A stretch of DNA of 7,067 nucleotides from Acidobacteriota bacterium (GTDB lineage: Bacteria > Acidobacteriota > Terriglobia > UBA7540): assembly GCA_003165615.1 (NCBI GenBank), contig PLWR01000627.1, positions 2,840 through 9,906 of the forward strand, read 5' to 3'. Position numbers and translations under genes: made by a program. The notes under the pieces are model-generated. The model was not told the origin of the DNA. It worked only from the letters and a program-made list of their open reading frames with translations, and searched no databases. Position 1 is the first letter of the stretch, and every line of letters starts with the position of its first letter. Shown one piece after another: positions 1-6,962 of the stretch.

Positions 1-374
1 CCGGCTTCCACGTGGCCCACGGGCACGCGGTGATAGAAAGCCGCCAGGCTCGCTGCCATGACCGTCGTGGTGTCTCCCTGCACCAGCACCACGTCAGGCC
101 GCTGGGCTGTCAGCACATCATGAAACCGCTCCAGAATCAGGGCGGACAGCCCGCACAATTCCTGATTGGGCCGCATCACATCAAGATCGTAATGAACCGG
201 GATGCGAAACCAGCGAAGGATTGGCTCCAGCAGGTTGCGGTGCTGCGCGGTAATGCAGACGCGGGTCTTGAACTGATCGCGGCATCGCATCAATTCGCGA
301 ACCACGGGAGCGAGCTTGATGGCTTCCGGGCGCGTGCCCAAAACAACGAGGACGTGAAGACGTTTGGCAGTCAT
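1..374 (-). CDS. wecB: UDP-N-acetylglucosamine 2-epimerase (non-hydrolysing), N-terminal part
   Basis: This is the first 124 codons of a non-hydrolysing UDP-GlcNAc 2-epimerase; the rest lies beyond the left edge. The family is cytoplasmic and interconverts UDP-GlcNAc and UDP-ManNAc, precursors for capsules, exopolysaccharides and O-antigens. Seen in the translation: the hallmark N-terminal loop GTRPEAIKLAPVV (residues 13-25), the segment ITAQHRNLLEPIL (41-53), and the nucleotide-fold segment QGDTTTVMAASLAA (99-112), followed by VGHVEA at the edge. These match the WecB/MnaA pattern closely. The ATG at 374 is the only start that keeps the GTRPEA loop; the next in-frame Met (residue 30) would remove it. 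No Shine-Dalgarno sequence is visible: the upstream stretch is A/T-rich inverted-repeat sequence ending 8 bases from the start. It is last in the visible gene run, 124 bases after the glycosyltransferase stop. Family assignment is firm; which polymer it serves is inferred from its neighbours. Confidence 0.93.
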   Translation of the reverse strand, partial: MTAKRLHVLVVLGTRPEAIKLAPVVRELMRCRDQFKTRVCITAQHRNLLEPILRWFRIPVHYDLDVMRPNQELCGLSALILERFHDVLTAQRPDVVLVQGDTTTVMAASLAAFYHRVPVGHVEA

Positions 375-382
375 GAAGTGAA

Positions 383-488
383 ATTTTGGATTTTGGATTT
401 TAGATTGAAAGCCCGCCCTTTATCCCCTCCCTACCTAAGGAGGGGAAAGCACGGAGTCGTTCTCAATCCAAAATCCAAAATCGAAAAT
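383..488. repeat. Long imperfect inverted repeat between the glycosyltransferase and wecB
   Basis: The left arm (383-408) and right arm (463-488) are complementary at 24 of 26 positions. Both arms are built from a short A/T-rich unit, ATTTTGG on the left and its complement CCAAAAT on the right. One more copy of the unit follows the right arm to about 495, three bases from the glycosyltransferase stop codon. The 54-base loop holds a second hairpin of different composition: CCCCTCC (424-430) pairing with GGAGGGG (439-445) across 8 bases. The transcript could form a large two-part stem-loop. It resembles the dispersed non-coding repeats of large environmental genomes more than a rho-independent terminator, because no U-tract directly follows the G/C stem. 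A role in partial termination or mRNA protection is possible but not shown. Confidence 0.85.
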
Positions 489-498
489 CCAAAATAAT

Positions 499-1764
499 TC
501 AGGCAGTTCCCACCTGGTAGCGTTCCGTCTTCGCCCACTTGATTGCCCGGTGGATGATGAAGTCATCGTAAAAGGCAGCCGCCACCACGGGAATCCAGAG
601 CTGGCAGTAGGTGAAATACATCACGATGGTCAACAGAATATTGACCGGGGAGTCTTCGCCCGGCTCACAGGAAAGCGCAATGACCAGTTGCAGAACGAAC
701 GTCGCGTAAGCGAGGATCCAGACCAAACTGTACGGCCCGGGCACATTGATGTTGATGAGTCCCGCCAGGCACAGAACCAGCAGGGCGTCCGAGATCACCA
801 CCGCCAGGAAGAAGAAATAATACAACAGGTGCGACGAGAGGATTTCAAAGGCGATGCGATGGGGCTTGGCGCGAAGCAATCCGGCGGCATGCTTTTTCAG
901 CACATAGTTGAAGCCGCGAACCCAGCGCCGGCGCTGCTTGAACCAAACCCGCAAGGATTCCGGTTCCTGCTCCCAGCTCACGGAGGCAGGGACCAGTTGA
1001 ACGTGGTAGCCGGCCAGGTAAAGCCGCACCGTCATCTCGGAGTCTTCCGTCAGAGCCTGCTCATCCCAGCCGCCCAGCTTCTCCACGATCTCCTTACGAA
1101 TGATGTAATTGGTTCCCGGCAGCATGGTGAGGCGCATCAACATCCAGCGGCCCGCCTGCACCATCCACTGGAACCCGATGCCTTCAATGTTGACGAACCG
1201 CGTGATGAGGGCGCGGCGCCGGTTCCAGGCGCGGTAAATCCCCACCGCCGCTGCCAGTTTGGGATAGCGCACAAGCTGCACGGCCAGGGGCCGAAGGGCG
1301 CCCGGCTCCGGAAGGTTATCGGCGTCATAGATGGCGATCATCGGATGTCGCGCCTGCGACAACGCGTAATTGAGGGCGCCGGACTTGCCCCGGGCGCTGA
1401 GAAGCTTGGGCACCTCCAGCAAACGGACACGGGGATCAGCGGTAAAACTGCGGATCACCTCCGCCGTGTTGTCGGTGCTGCCGTCGTTAATCATCAAAAA
1501 CTCGATTTTATCCGAGGGGTAGTCGAGCTTCTGAAGCGCTTTGATGGTGTGGTCGATGACGCGCCCTTCATTGTGGCAGGGCACCAGCACCGAGATGCAC
1601 GGCAATTCGGCCTCGGGAACTTCCGGAAGGTTCGCCGCACGGCGAGTGCGCCGATAGTAAACGTGCCCCAGGAAAAAGAGGAGGGACTGGTAGCCCAACA
1701 TGAACCAGATCAGAGCCACGGTGGAAACAAACAGTGCGTCGATGATCCAATGGAAGTGAGACAT
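499..1764 (-). CDS. Membrane glycosyltransferase family 2, probable polysaccharide synthase (PgaC/YdaM-like)
   Basis: This 421-aa inner-membrane glycosyltransferase should join sugars from a nucleotide-sugar donor into a polymer. One membrane segment (about 10-34) precedes a cytoplasmic GT-A domain (about 55-290), and roughly three more segments follow (about 310-338, 345-366, 376-397). Catalytic signatures of processive family-2 enzymes are all present: the VPCHNEG strand (61-67), NDGSTDNT (93-100), GKSGALN (126-132), YDADN (146-150, the metal/UDP-binding acidic pair), TEDSE (239-243, the likely catalytic Asp) and QRRRW (277-281), the motif shared with cellulose, hyaluronan and poly-GlcNAc synthases. 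The ATG at 1764 follows an AGGA ribosome binding site (1769-1772) that overlaps the stop codon of the gene before it. Only 6 bases separate the two genes, so translation is probably coupled. The downstream neighbour is wecB. Donor and product cannot be read from the sequence; poly-GlcNAc-like and ManNAc-containing polymers are both possible. There is no PilZ domain. Confidence 0.92.
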   Translation of the reverse strand: MSHFHWIIDALFVSTVALIWFMLGYQSLLFFLGHVYYRRTRRAANLPEVPEAELPCISVLVPCHNEGRVIDHTIKALQKLDYPSDKIEFLMINDGSTDNTAEVIRSFTADPRVRLLEVPKLLSARGKSGALNYALSQARHPMIAIYDADNLPEPGALRPLAVQLVRYPKLAAAVGIYRAWNRRRALITRFVNIEGIGFQWMVQAGRWMLMRLTMLPGTNYIIRKEIVEKLGGWDEQALTEDSEMTVRLYLAGYHVQLVPASVSWEQEPESLRVWFKQRRRWVRGFNYVLKKHAAGLLRAKPHRIAFEILSSHLLYYFFFLAVVISDALLVLCLAGLININVPGPYSLVWILAYATFVLQLVIALSCEPGEDSPVNILLTIVMYFTYCQLWIPVVAAAFYDDFIIHRAIKWAKTERYQVGTA

Positions 1765-1768
1765 GCAA

Positions 1769-1776
1769 TCCTATCC
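1769..1776 (-). promoter_or_regulatory. Ribosome binding site overlapping the upstream stop codon
   Basis: On the minus strand GGATAGGA lies four bases before the glycosyltransferase ATG. The TAG inside it (1771-1773) is the stop codon of the giant upstream protein. Ribosomes finishing that gene would therefore stop on the next gene's initiation site, a usual arrangement for translational coupling and fixed stoichiometry. Confidence 0.7.
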
Positions 1777-4700
1777 GTTACGTTTTATAAGCCGCGTCAG
1801 CCTAACTTGCAAGTAAATAACGATCATCAGCACGGTGGCAAGGACGCCAAAACCCCAGATGGCCCAGGAAGATGCCCAGCCTACCACGTCGACGGCCACG
1901 CCCGCCTTGGTGTTGGTGGCCACCCGGACGTGGTGGTCGCCGGAAGGGAAAACCACGGACCAATCCGTGCCATCGCGCTCCGTGGGCAAGGTCGTAGCGC
2001 TGCCGTCCACGAGGATTTCATTGGGTTCCTGATTAAATATGAAAACCGCGCGCCCCGGCGCCCGGTACTCGAACGTCAGGCCGGTAGTGTCGGCGCGCGC
2101 CTCCGCCAAATCGGCCGTGGTGGTCAGGATGCGGGCTTGAAACTCGTCGGTATCGAGGAAATGCCACCAACTCTTTTCGGTGGAAATGGAATGCTCACCC
2201 GTCGGGATCACCACGCCATCCCTCGAGACGGCTGGCCACGGACGGCCGTCCACATAATAGAGGGGGTCGTCGGCGGGAGTGAGGACGAGAGAAGTCGAGG
2301 TGTTGACGTCCATGCCCGTTTTGCCGCCAGAAATGGAAGTGGGGCGGTTCAAGACCATTTGGATAAGGTCCCAATCCTGCGGCGATACGGTTTGTTCGGA
2401 ATAGACGGCCACTCGCCCGGAGGCGGAGGCCGCACTCAGCAGGGTCAGGGCGAGTTCCGTGCCCGTGGCCGTCGGGGACGGCAGGTTCGTTCCCGCAATG
2501 TCCCGATAAGGAACCACGTTGACGTCAAACATCAGGCGGTGCGAATCGGGAACGAGCTTGAGATAGGTCGCCGCGAAGCGCCGGTAGCGTTCTGGCGTGG
2601 TCATCCAGAAGCGCGCGGGATCCTCAACTTGCAGAGTGAAAGGAAATTCCCGCATCAGGGCGGTAATCCGACGCGAGTCCACGCCCAGGGCCGGGCGCAC
2701 GTAGTCGTCGTGCAGGCTGTCAAGCATGGTGACCACGACTTCCATTCCCCGCTGCTTGCACATGGGACCCAGTTCCGCCAGCACACGCCGGTGCCAGTCC
2801 ACCACAATGTCTTCGCGATAACGTTGAAACTTGGCCATCCCTGCCGGGTTCGTCTTGTAGTAATGCGGAGAGTTCGGGTGGAACAACTCGATGGGGTCAA
2901 AGCCTGCTTTTTTCTTGAATTCCGCGCGCACGATGTCGTTCATCGGTACAAACTTGTCCGGGCGCATATAATCTTTGAAGTCAGCGTCGAAATTCAATTC
3001 CGCGATGTTGACACCATCCCAATCGCTGGCATTAAGAATGCTCTTCATCCAATCCATGGCCGCCTGGAAGCAGTCGGGATCCTGGAAATTCATCAGGTAG
3101 CGCCAGCCGACATTGCCGTCGGTGCCCGCCGCCGTCTTCTCCCGCCATTCCGGATGGTCATCCCACATCGTATGGGTATTGGCCTCAACCACCTTATCCA
3201 CGGCCGGGAAGACGAACCAGGCGTAAACCGCAATTCCGTTGCGATGGCAGGCGTGAACAAACTCATCGTAGGGGAATGAGACCTGACGCGTGAACAACCA
3301 GGCCTTGACATGAACCGTGCTGATGCCCGAGCGATGCCAGATGGTCGCCAGCCGGTTGAGGTCCGCCCCCGGGCGATAGCTGGGATCGAAGTACACCTCC
3401 AGGTGGCGGCTGCGCAACGAACTCGTGGCTCCGAAGGTGGTGCTGAGATATTCGGGGAAATAAGGGTAGTGGCTGGTCCCCTCGTTTGTGTAGTTGTCGA
3501 GATTCGTCCCCAGATAAACGTAGTGGCCCGCCCCGAACGAGCCGGCCAGCGCCACCGGCTGCCCGCTCTCGTCGTCCTCCGCCAAATCGCGGACGTCCTC
3601 GGGCGCAGTAAGTCGCGCGATCCGTTCCTCAGGGCGCCAAGTCAATTTCATGTCCGCATGAATGGGGTCTGTTACCGACGATACAACCATCTGGAGGCCA
3701 CTGAAGACAAACCCAATCTTGGTCAGCCAGGCTTGCGAACCATCGGCAACCACGTCACCGCCTGACCCGAGATATCTCACCACCAGCCGTTGCTGCCCTT
3801 CGGAGAGCTTCAGACCCGCAGCGTGGGGGACAACGAGAAGCGTGTCGTTTAAGCTTGGCGCCTCGCGGAATTTGGCGGCGCTGACGGTTTTCACCTGGTA
3901 TCCAAGAGCTTCCAGGACCGTCTTGTAGCTCTGTTGGTTGTGCCCAGCGGCGATAGGGGGTTTGTCCAACCACAGAATCCAGGCGCTGGGTGGCCCGGCG
4001 AACTTTTCCCGAATAACGGTGGAAGGCGCGGGGGCAACCGGATGCAGGCTGTCCCACCAAAGGCTCAAACGCTCATACCAGGTATTGGCGTGCTCGGGCG
4101 CGGGGGGTGGCTGCTTCATGCATTCGGCGGCAGCCCAACCACCGGGCGGAACCTGCACGGGCAGTTCGACGGGGCCATTCAGTCGCGTCGCCGACAAATC
4201 GGTTTTCACCACTTGCCCGCCGGCATCGAAGAGTTGCACGCGCCAATACTGATCCTGGGGCAACAATTGGATATTGCCGGAGGCGGTACGGACGGCGTAC
4301 TGGCCTTGAAAATCCACCTGGCCATCAAATTCCCGCAGGGAGATGAAGTGGTAGCCCAAGGCGTTGATGCCCTGAACAACCTGCTCCAGCAGTTTTTGCT
4401 TAAGAAAGGGGTGGAAGTAGAAGGAGGCGATACCATCGCGCACTACTCGCATGGTGCGCGCGTACTCAACCACCTTCAGCGGATCGGGATCGTCCTCAGG
4501 CAGATAACCCAGCGTTTCGGGAACAATGTGGCGGCCGTACTGATCGACAACCGGGTATGGCACCATCTGGGCGGTCGTATCATCGGGAGTGACCATGGGC
4601 CGGTCATAAAAGAGGGAGAAGACCTGGCCCAGCGTGCGGTAATCAATTTCCGATGCCCCATAATGGGGAACCTCAAACGCCACCGGATAAATGTCGTTGC

Positions 4701-5802
4701 CAAAACACTCGGCGAATCCCATCCGCAATCGTCGCATTACGAATTCAGCCGAGTCGCCGCCCACCGCCTTGTTTCCCAGCTCATCCCAGAACTCGTACTC
4801 ATCGCCGCTCAGCCCATGGACCTGATGCGTGATTCCGTGCATGATGGGCGTGCCGCCCCGGGCGATCATGGTGTGGATGGCCGCCACCGTCGACTTCCGG
4901 TCGCCAAGGCGAATCTCCAGGGAATGGGCGGGATCGCGAAATATCGGGATAATGGCGATTCCGAAGGGAATGTGCCGGTCAGAGAGCCAGCCGGCAATTC
5001 GCGTGAGGTCATCGGGATCATCGTCGACGCTGACGTCCTCGATGCGCACCATGGCGCGCTGGTCGGAAGGATGATTGATTCCCAGAATGTCGTGGAGAAG
5101 ATCGCAAAGGACCAGGTAGCGGGTTCCTTCTCCCATGTATGACAGCGGCTTGTCCGCAAAGAACCAGAAATTCCCGCTCTTTACAACGTAGGGACTCGAA
5201 ACTTTTTTCTGGTTGATTGCCGTGGCGATCACTTCCGCGGTACTCGGGTCCTGGACCGAAACGATGGTCAGGTCGGTCTCCGGTTTGGGCAGTAAGGTCT
5301 GTTTGTAAGATACAAATCGGTAATCAAGATCCCTGCGGTACTCAACAAAGCTGAATCCATAGTGGCGGCGAGCGTCGGGCGTAGCCAGAAGTTGATCGAT
5401 ATGCCCACCCAACCAAGCAAACGGTTGGTCGGTGGCCCGAATGTCCGCCAGCAAGGCGGGCGGGACCTGCGTATTGAGTGCGGAAGTCAGCAGGAAACCG
5501 GCGCGATAGTCCGCCAGTTGTCCGCGCTTATACTCAGTTATGGGGATCAGGGCTGCGTGTAAATTGAAATGGGTGAGCAAGTTCTGAAGGAACAGAGCAT
5601 GGATATACGAATCCGCATGCGGGTCGGCAAGACTGTCGAAGACCACCGCCACGGTGCCAGCGTCCGCGCCTTCATCGGGCGGCGCAGCACGAAGCAATCC
5701 CACCGGCGAAGTAATCGACAACGTGGTGAGAAGGACCAGAACGGCGACCGACGACCTGCGGAAACAGAAAAAATTCAAAAGCGTAAGAAAGCGGACATGC
5801 AT
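1771..5802 (-). CDS. Giant exported, membrane-anchored DUF2334 deacetylase-like / glycoside-hydrolase-like protein
   Basis: About 1343 aa, numbered from the ATG at 5802. Visible order: a signal peptide (RR near 15-16, then a hydrophobic run to about 37); a Rossmann/GATase-like region (about 50-240); a DUF2334 / polysaccharide-deacetylase-like domain (about 250-495); a linker; a second GATase1-like region (about 600-790); a TIM-barrel hydrolase-like domain (about 800-1150); a beta-rich region (about 1175-1300); a membrane helix (about 1308-1332) with a basic tail ending RLIKRNG. Deacetylase signs are RIEDVS (Asp256), HGITHQ (His322 and His326, an H-x3-H metal pair), FEVPHYGAS (376-384) and FYFHPF (His464). 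In the barrel, HPEW and then DWDGVNIAELNFD (927-939) offer acidic residues for catalysis. The inferred job is deacetylating and cutting the polymer made by the next gene, like PgaB or PelA, or B. subtilis YdaL next to YdaM. The open frame runs on to a GTG at 5847, but no ribosome binding site precedes it. The ATG at 5802 has a weak GGA and gives a better signal peptide. Domain limits and both activities are inferred. Confidence 0.85.
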   Translation of the reverse strand: MHVRFLTLLNFFCFRRSSVAVLVLLTTLSITSPVGLLRAAPPDEGADAGTVAVVFDSLADPHADSYIHALFLQNLLTHFNLHAALIPITEYKRGQLADYRAGFLLTSALNTQVPPALLADIRATDQPFAWLGGHIDQLLATPDARRHYGFSFVEYRRDLDYRFVSYKQTLLPKPETDLTIVSVQDPSTAEVIATAINQKKVSSPYVVKSGNFWFFADKPLSYMGEGTRYLVLCDLLHDILGINHPSDQRAMVRIEDVSVDDDPDDLTRIAGWLSDRHIPFGIAIIPIFRDPAHSLEIRLGDRKSTVAAIHTMIARGGTPIMHGITHQVHGLSGDEYEFWDELGNKAVGGDSAEFVMRRLRMGFAECFGNDIYPVAFEVPHYGASEIDYRTLGQVFSLFYDRPMVTPDDTTAQMVPYPVVDQYGRHIVPETLGYLPEDDPDPLKVVEYARTMRVVRDGIASFYFHPFLKQKLLEQVVQGINALGYHFISLREFDGQVDFQGQYAVRTASGNIQLLPQDQYWRVQLFDAGGQVVKTDLSATRLNGPVELPVQVPPGGWAAAECMKQPPPAPEHANTWYERLSLWWDSLHPVAPAPSTVIREKFAGPPSAWILWLDKPPIAAGHNQQSYKTVLEALGYQVKTVSAAKFREAPSLNDTLLVVPHAAGLKLSEGQQRLVVRYLGSGGDVVADGSQAWLTKIGFVFSGLQMVVSSVTDPIHADMKLTWRPEERIARLTAPEDVRDLAEDDESGQPVALAGSFGAGHYVYLGTNLDNYTNEGTSHYPYFPEYLSTTFGATSSLRSRHLEVYFDPSYRPGADLNRLATIWHRSGISTVHVKAWLFTRQVSFPYDEFVHACHRNGIAVYAWFVFPAVDKVVEANTHTMWDDHPEWREKTAAGTDGNVGWRYLMNFQDPDCFQAAMDWMKSILNASDWDGVNIAELNFDADFKDYMRPDKFVPMNDIVRAEFKKKAGFDPIELFHPNSPHYYKTNPAGMAKFQRYREDIVVDWHRRVLAELGPMCKQRGMEVVVTMLDSLHDDYVRPALGVDSRRITALMREFPFTLQVEDPARFWMTTPERYRRFAATYLKLVPDSHRLMFDVNVVPYRDIAGTNLPSPTATGTELALTLLSAASASGRVAVYSEQTVSPQDWDLIQMVLNRPTSISGGKTGMDVNTSTSLVLTPADDPLYYVDGRPWPAVSRDGVVIPTGEHSISTEKSWWHFLDTDEFQARILTTTADLAEARADTTGLTFEYRAPGRAVFIFNQEPNEILVDGSATTLPTERDGTDWSVVFPSGDHHVRVATNTKAGVAVDVVGWASSWAIWGFGVLATVLMIVIYLQVRLTRLIKRNG

Positions 5803-5960
5803 AAGATCCAGCGTTATATTACCATGCACAGGTAGAAATCGGGGCACGACGTGTAACCATTGACGGTGCCGGGGTACCTTTAAAGTCGCACTCCGATGAG
5901 CAAGGTCTGATGCCCTCCGGCCCTGATCGACTGCCGCTCCGAGGTGTGCAGAATAAGTCG
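5803..5960. other. Gap between the secreted-protein gene and the giant gene
   Basis: 158 bases, or 113 if the GTG start at 5847 is used. On the minus strand I see no G/C hairpin followed by a T-run, so no intrinsic terminator after the 187-aa gene. I also found no convincing -35/-10 pair. TAATAT and TATAAC near 5812-5820 resemble a -10 box but lack a partner at a suitable distance. The simplest reading is read-through from the promoter at 6569-6597. A non-sigma-70 promoter here cannot be excluded. Confidence 0.5.
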
Positions 5961-6524
5961 TTAGAACATGCTGAGAGTAATGTGCATGCCCGGATGTCTC
6001 AGGTCATACAGGTAATAAGCGCCACCATCATACACGACATAACAGGTGTCTCCGTAGTTCCAGCCCAATGGCCATCGTTGATTGAACCCAAACCAATAGC
6101 CCCCATACTGGAACCGGTTATACCCGCCGATTATCTGGGTGTGCATCATGTGAAACGAGTTGCCCTGACCGAAATAAGCACCATAATTTGCGCTGGTAAT
6201 GCGGCCATATTGCCCGCCACCACTGTCAGCAGCGGCCTGTGGCTGCGCCTCCCGTGGTGCGTGCGGGACGGGCGTTGGCTGCGGCTTCACCTGCTGGGCG
6301 CGCTGCGGTTGCGCAGAGCGTGGCGGCTGTTGGGCACGCGTTGGCTGCTCCTGGGTTTGCGCATGTTGGACACGGGTCGGTTGCGGCTGTGGATCGTGTT
6401 GCGCCTGCGGGGTGTTCGGTGCGACTCCACCCTTGTCCCCTTCTGCATTCTGCGCAAATGCAGGAAGGATGCTTCCGAAAAGTAAAAACAGTACTGCTGT
6501 GCTGATAACGCGTTTGGGGTTCAT
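5961..6524 (-). CDS. Small secreted protein with Pro/Gln linker and Gly/Tyr/Trp-rich C-terminal domain, function unknown
   Basis: 187 aa, not recognised as a named family. A clear Sec signal peptide opens it: MNPKRV, a hydrophobic stretch VISTAVLFLLFGSILPAF, and an AFA-Q cleavage site after residue 24. Residues about 30-98 are a low-complexity linker rich in Pro, Gln, Ala and Arg with little hydrophobic content, probably disordered. Residues about 104-187 look like a compact domain rich in Gly, Tyr and Trp (GGYWFGFNQRWPLGW at 141-155; YYLYDLRHPG at 170-179), with a single Cys (161). I recall similar endings in small exported proteins of Acidobacteria, but this is memory, not a search. The start is secure: GGAGG lies 8 bases upstream and a good promoter lies just beyond. 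It comes first in the visible gene run, so it may share a transcript with the polysaccharide genes. A structural or surface role is plausible but unproven. There is no lipobox and no membrane anchor after the signal peptide. Confidence 0.88.
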   Translation of the reverse strand: MNPKRVISTAVLFLLFGSILPAFAQNAEGDKGGVAPNTPQAQHDPQPQPTRVQHAQTQEQPTRAQQPPRSAQPQRAQQVKPQPTPVPHAPREAQPQAAADSGGGQYGRITSANYGAYFGQGNSFHMMHTQIIGGYNRFQYGGYWFGFNQRWPLGWNYGDTCYVVYDGGAYYLYDLRHPGMHITLSMF

Positions 6525-6532
6525 AGACGTTG

Positions 6533-6537
6533 CCTCC
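6533..6537 (-). promoter_or_regulatory. Strong Shine-Dalgarno for the secreted-protein gene
   Basis: GGAGG on the minus strand, 8 bases before the ATG at 6524, with a second AGGAG a few bases further upstream. It is the best ribosome binding site in the window and fixes this gene's start. Confidence 0.85.
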
Positions 6538-6568
6538 GACTCCTCTCACCGATACTTCATGTACATTT

Positions 6569-6597
6569 CTTATACCGTTTGTCCGCAGGGGTGTCAG
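6569..6597 (-). promoter_or_regulatory. Sigma-70-type promoter for the secreted-protein gene and perhaps the cluster
   Basis: On the minus strand, CTGACA (6592-6597) matches the -35 consensus at 5 of 6 bases and TATAAG (6569-6574) matches the -10 at 5 of 6, with an ideal 17-base spacer. Transcription would start near 6562 and give a leader of about 38 bases holding the GGAGG site. No operator palindrome is evident around it. With no terminator after the first gene, it may also drive the downstream polysaccharide genes. Confidence 0.65.
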
Positions 6598-6755
6598 TCC
6601 TGTGCAGCTCACCGATTAGGTCAAGAATGCTCATCCCAAAGGTAGGACCATAGCAATGGCCAGCAAAGGCTATAGTTAGCCGCTCTGGGGCCATCAACAT
6701 CTCACCGGTAAATCTCTATTTCTTGGACGACAAAAGGGAGAAGATGGTGGGCGTT

Positions 6756-6792
6756 CAGGGATCGTGGCGTAAAGTGCGCAGGGATCGTGGCG
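6756..6792. repeat. Two-copy 14-base direct repeat
   Basis: CAGGGATCGTGGCG occurs at 6756-6769 and again at 6779-6792, 23 bases apart and both exact. It could be a local duplication or a paired protein-binding site. It lies about 160 bases upstream of the promoter, far for a repressor site. Confidence 0.6.
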
Positions 6793-6869
6793 GAAGCTGA
6801 GTTCAAGGGGCGGTACCCTTTTGAGCGTGGGGCAAGCCATAGCGTCACTGCGCGGTTCGGCCCAAGGCT

Positions 6870-6960
6870 CTAGTGGTTTACCTGCTTCAAAAGGCGCTCG
6901 TAGCCTTCGCGGTAGGCGCGGTTTTGAGGGTCTACTGAGCGCTGCGAAATTGAGTGACAA
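6870..6960 (-). pseudogene. Possible 3' remnant of a protein gene
   Basis: A short minus-strand frame ends at a TAG (6870-6872) and reads SVDPQNRAYREGYERLLKQ then VNH. This charged, helix-like stretch looks like the end of a real protein. It has no ATG and no ribosome binding site, and upstream it runs into the G/C-run repeat, where a TGA closes it at 6969-6971. It could be the tail of a gene broken by repeat insertion or deletion, or a chance open frame. I do not recognise a family. Confidence 0.25.
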
Positions 6961-6962
6961 AC

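Noticed and set aside
12..497. A 161-codon plus-strand frame at the left edge
   Set aside because: It is antisense to wecB, whose minus-strand motifs are unmistakable, and its end runs through the inverted repeat.
550..3279. A 909-codon open frame on the plus strand
   Set aside because: It is antisense to the glycosyltransferase and the giant gene, rich in Arg, His, Gly and Gln with no domain logic. It is a shadow caused by codon bias in GC-rich genes.
3934..5142. A 402-codon open frame on the plus strand
   Set aside because: It is antisense to the deacetylase-like part of the giant gene, shows no recognisable motif and no ribosome binding site, and has shadow-like composition.
5803..5847. 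GTG start at 5847 for the giant protein
   Set aside because: No ribosome binding site precedes it and it places 15 extra residues before the signal peptide. The ATG at 5802 is preferred, though its own site is weak.
5810..5860. A promoter directly before the giant gene
   Set aside because: A -10-like TAATAT/TATAAC is present but no -35 at a proper distance, and no sigma-54 type GG/GC pair was found.
6803..6824. A hairpin-like palindrome followed by TTTT, resembling a terminator
   Set aside because: The perfect stem is only about five base pairs, the T-run is part of the stem and no gene ends just before it.
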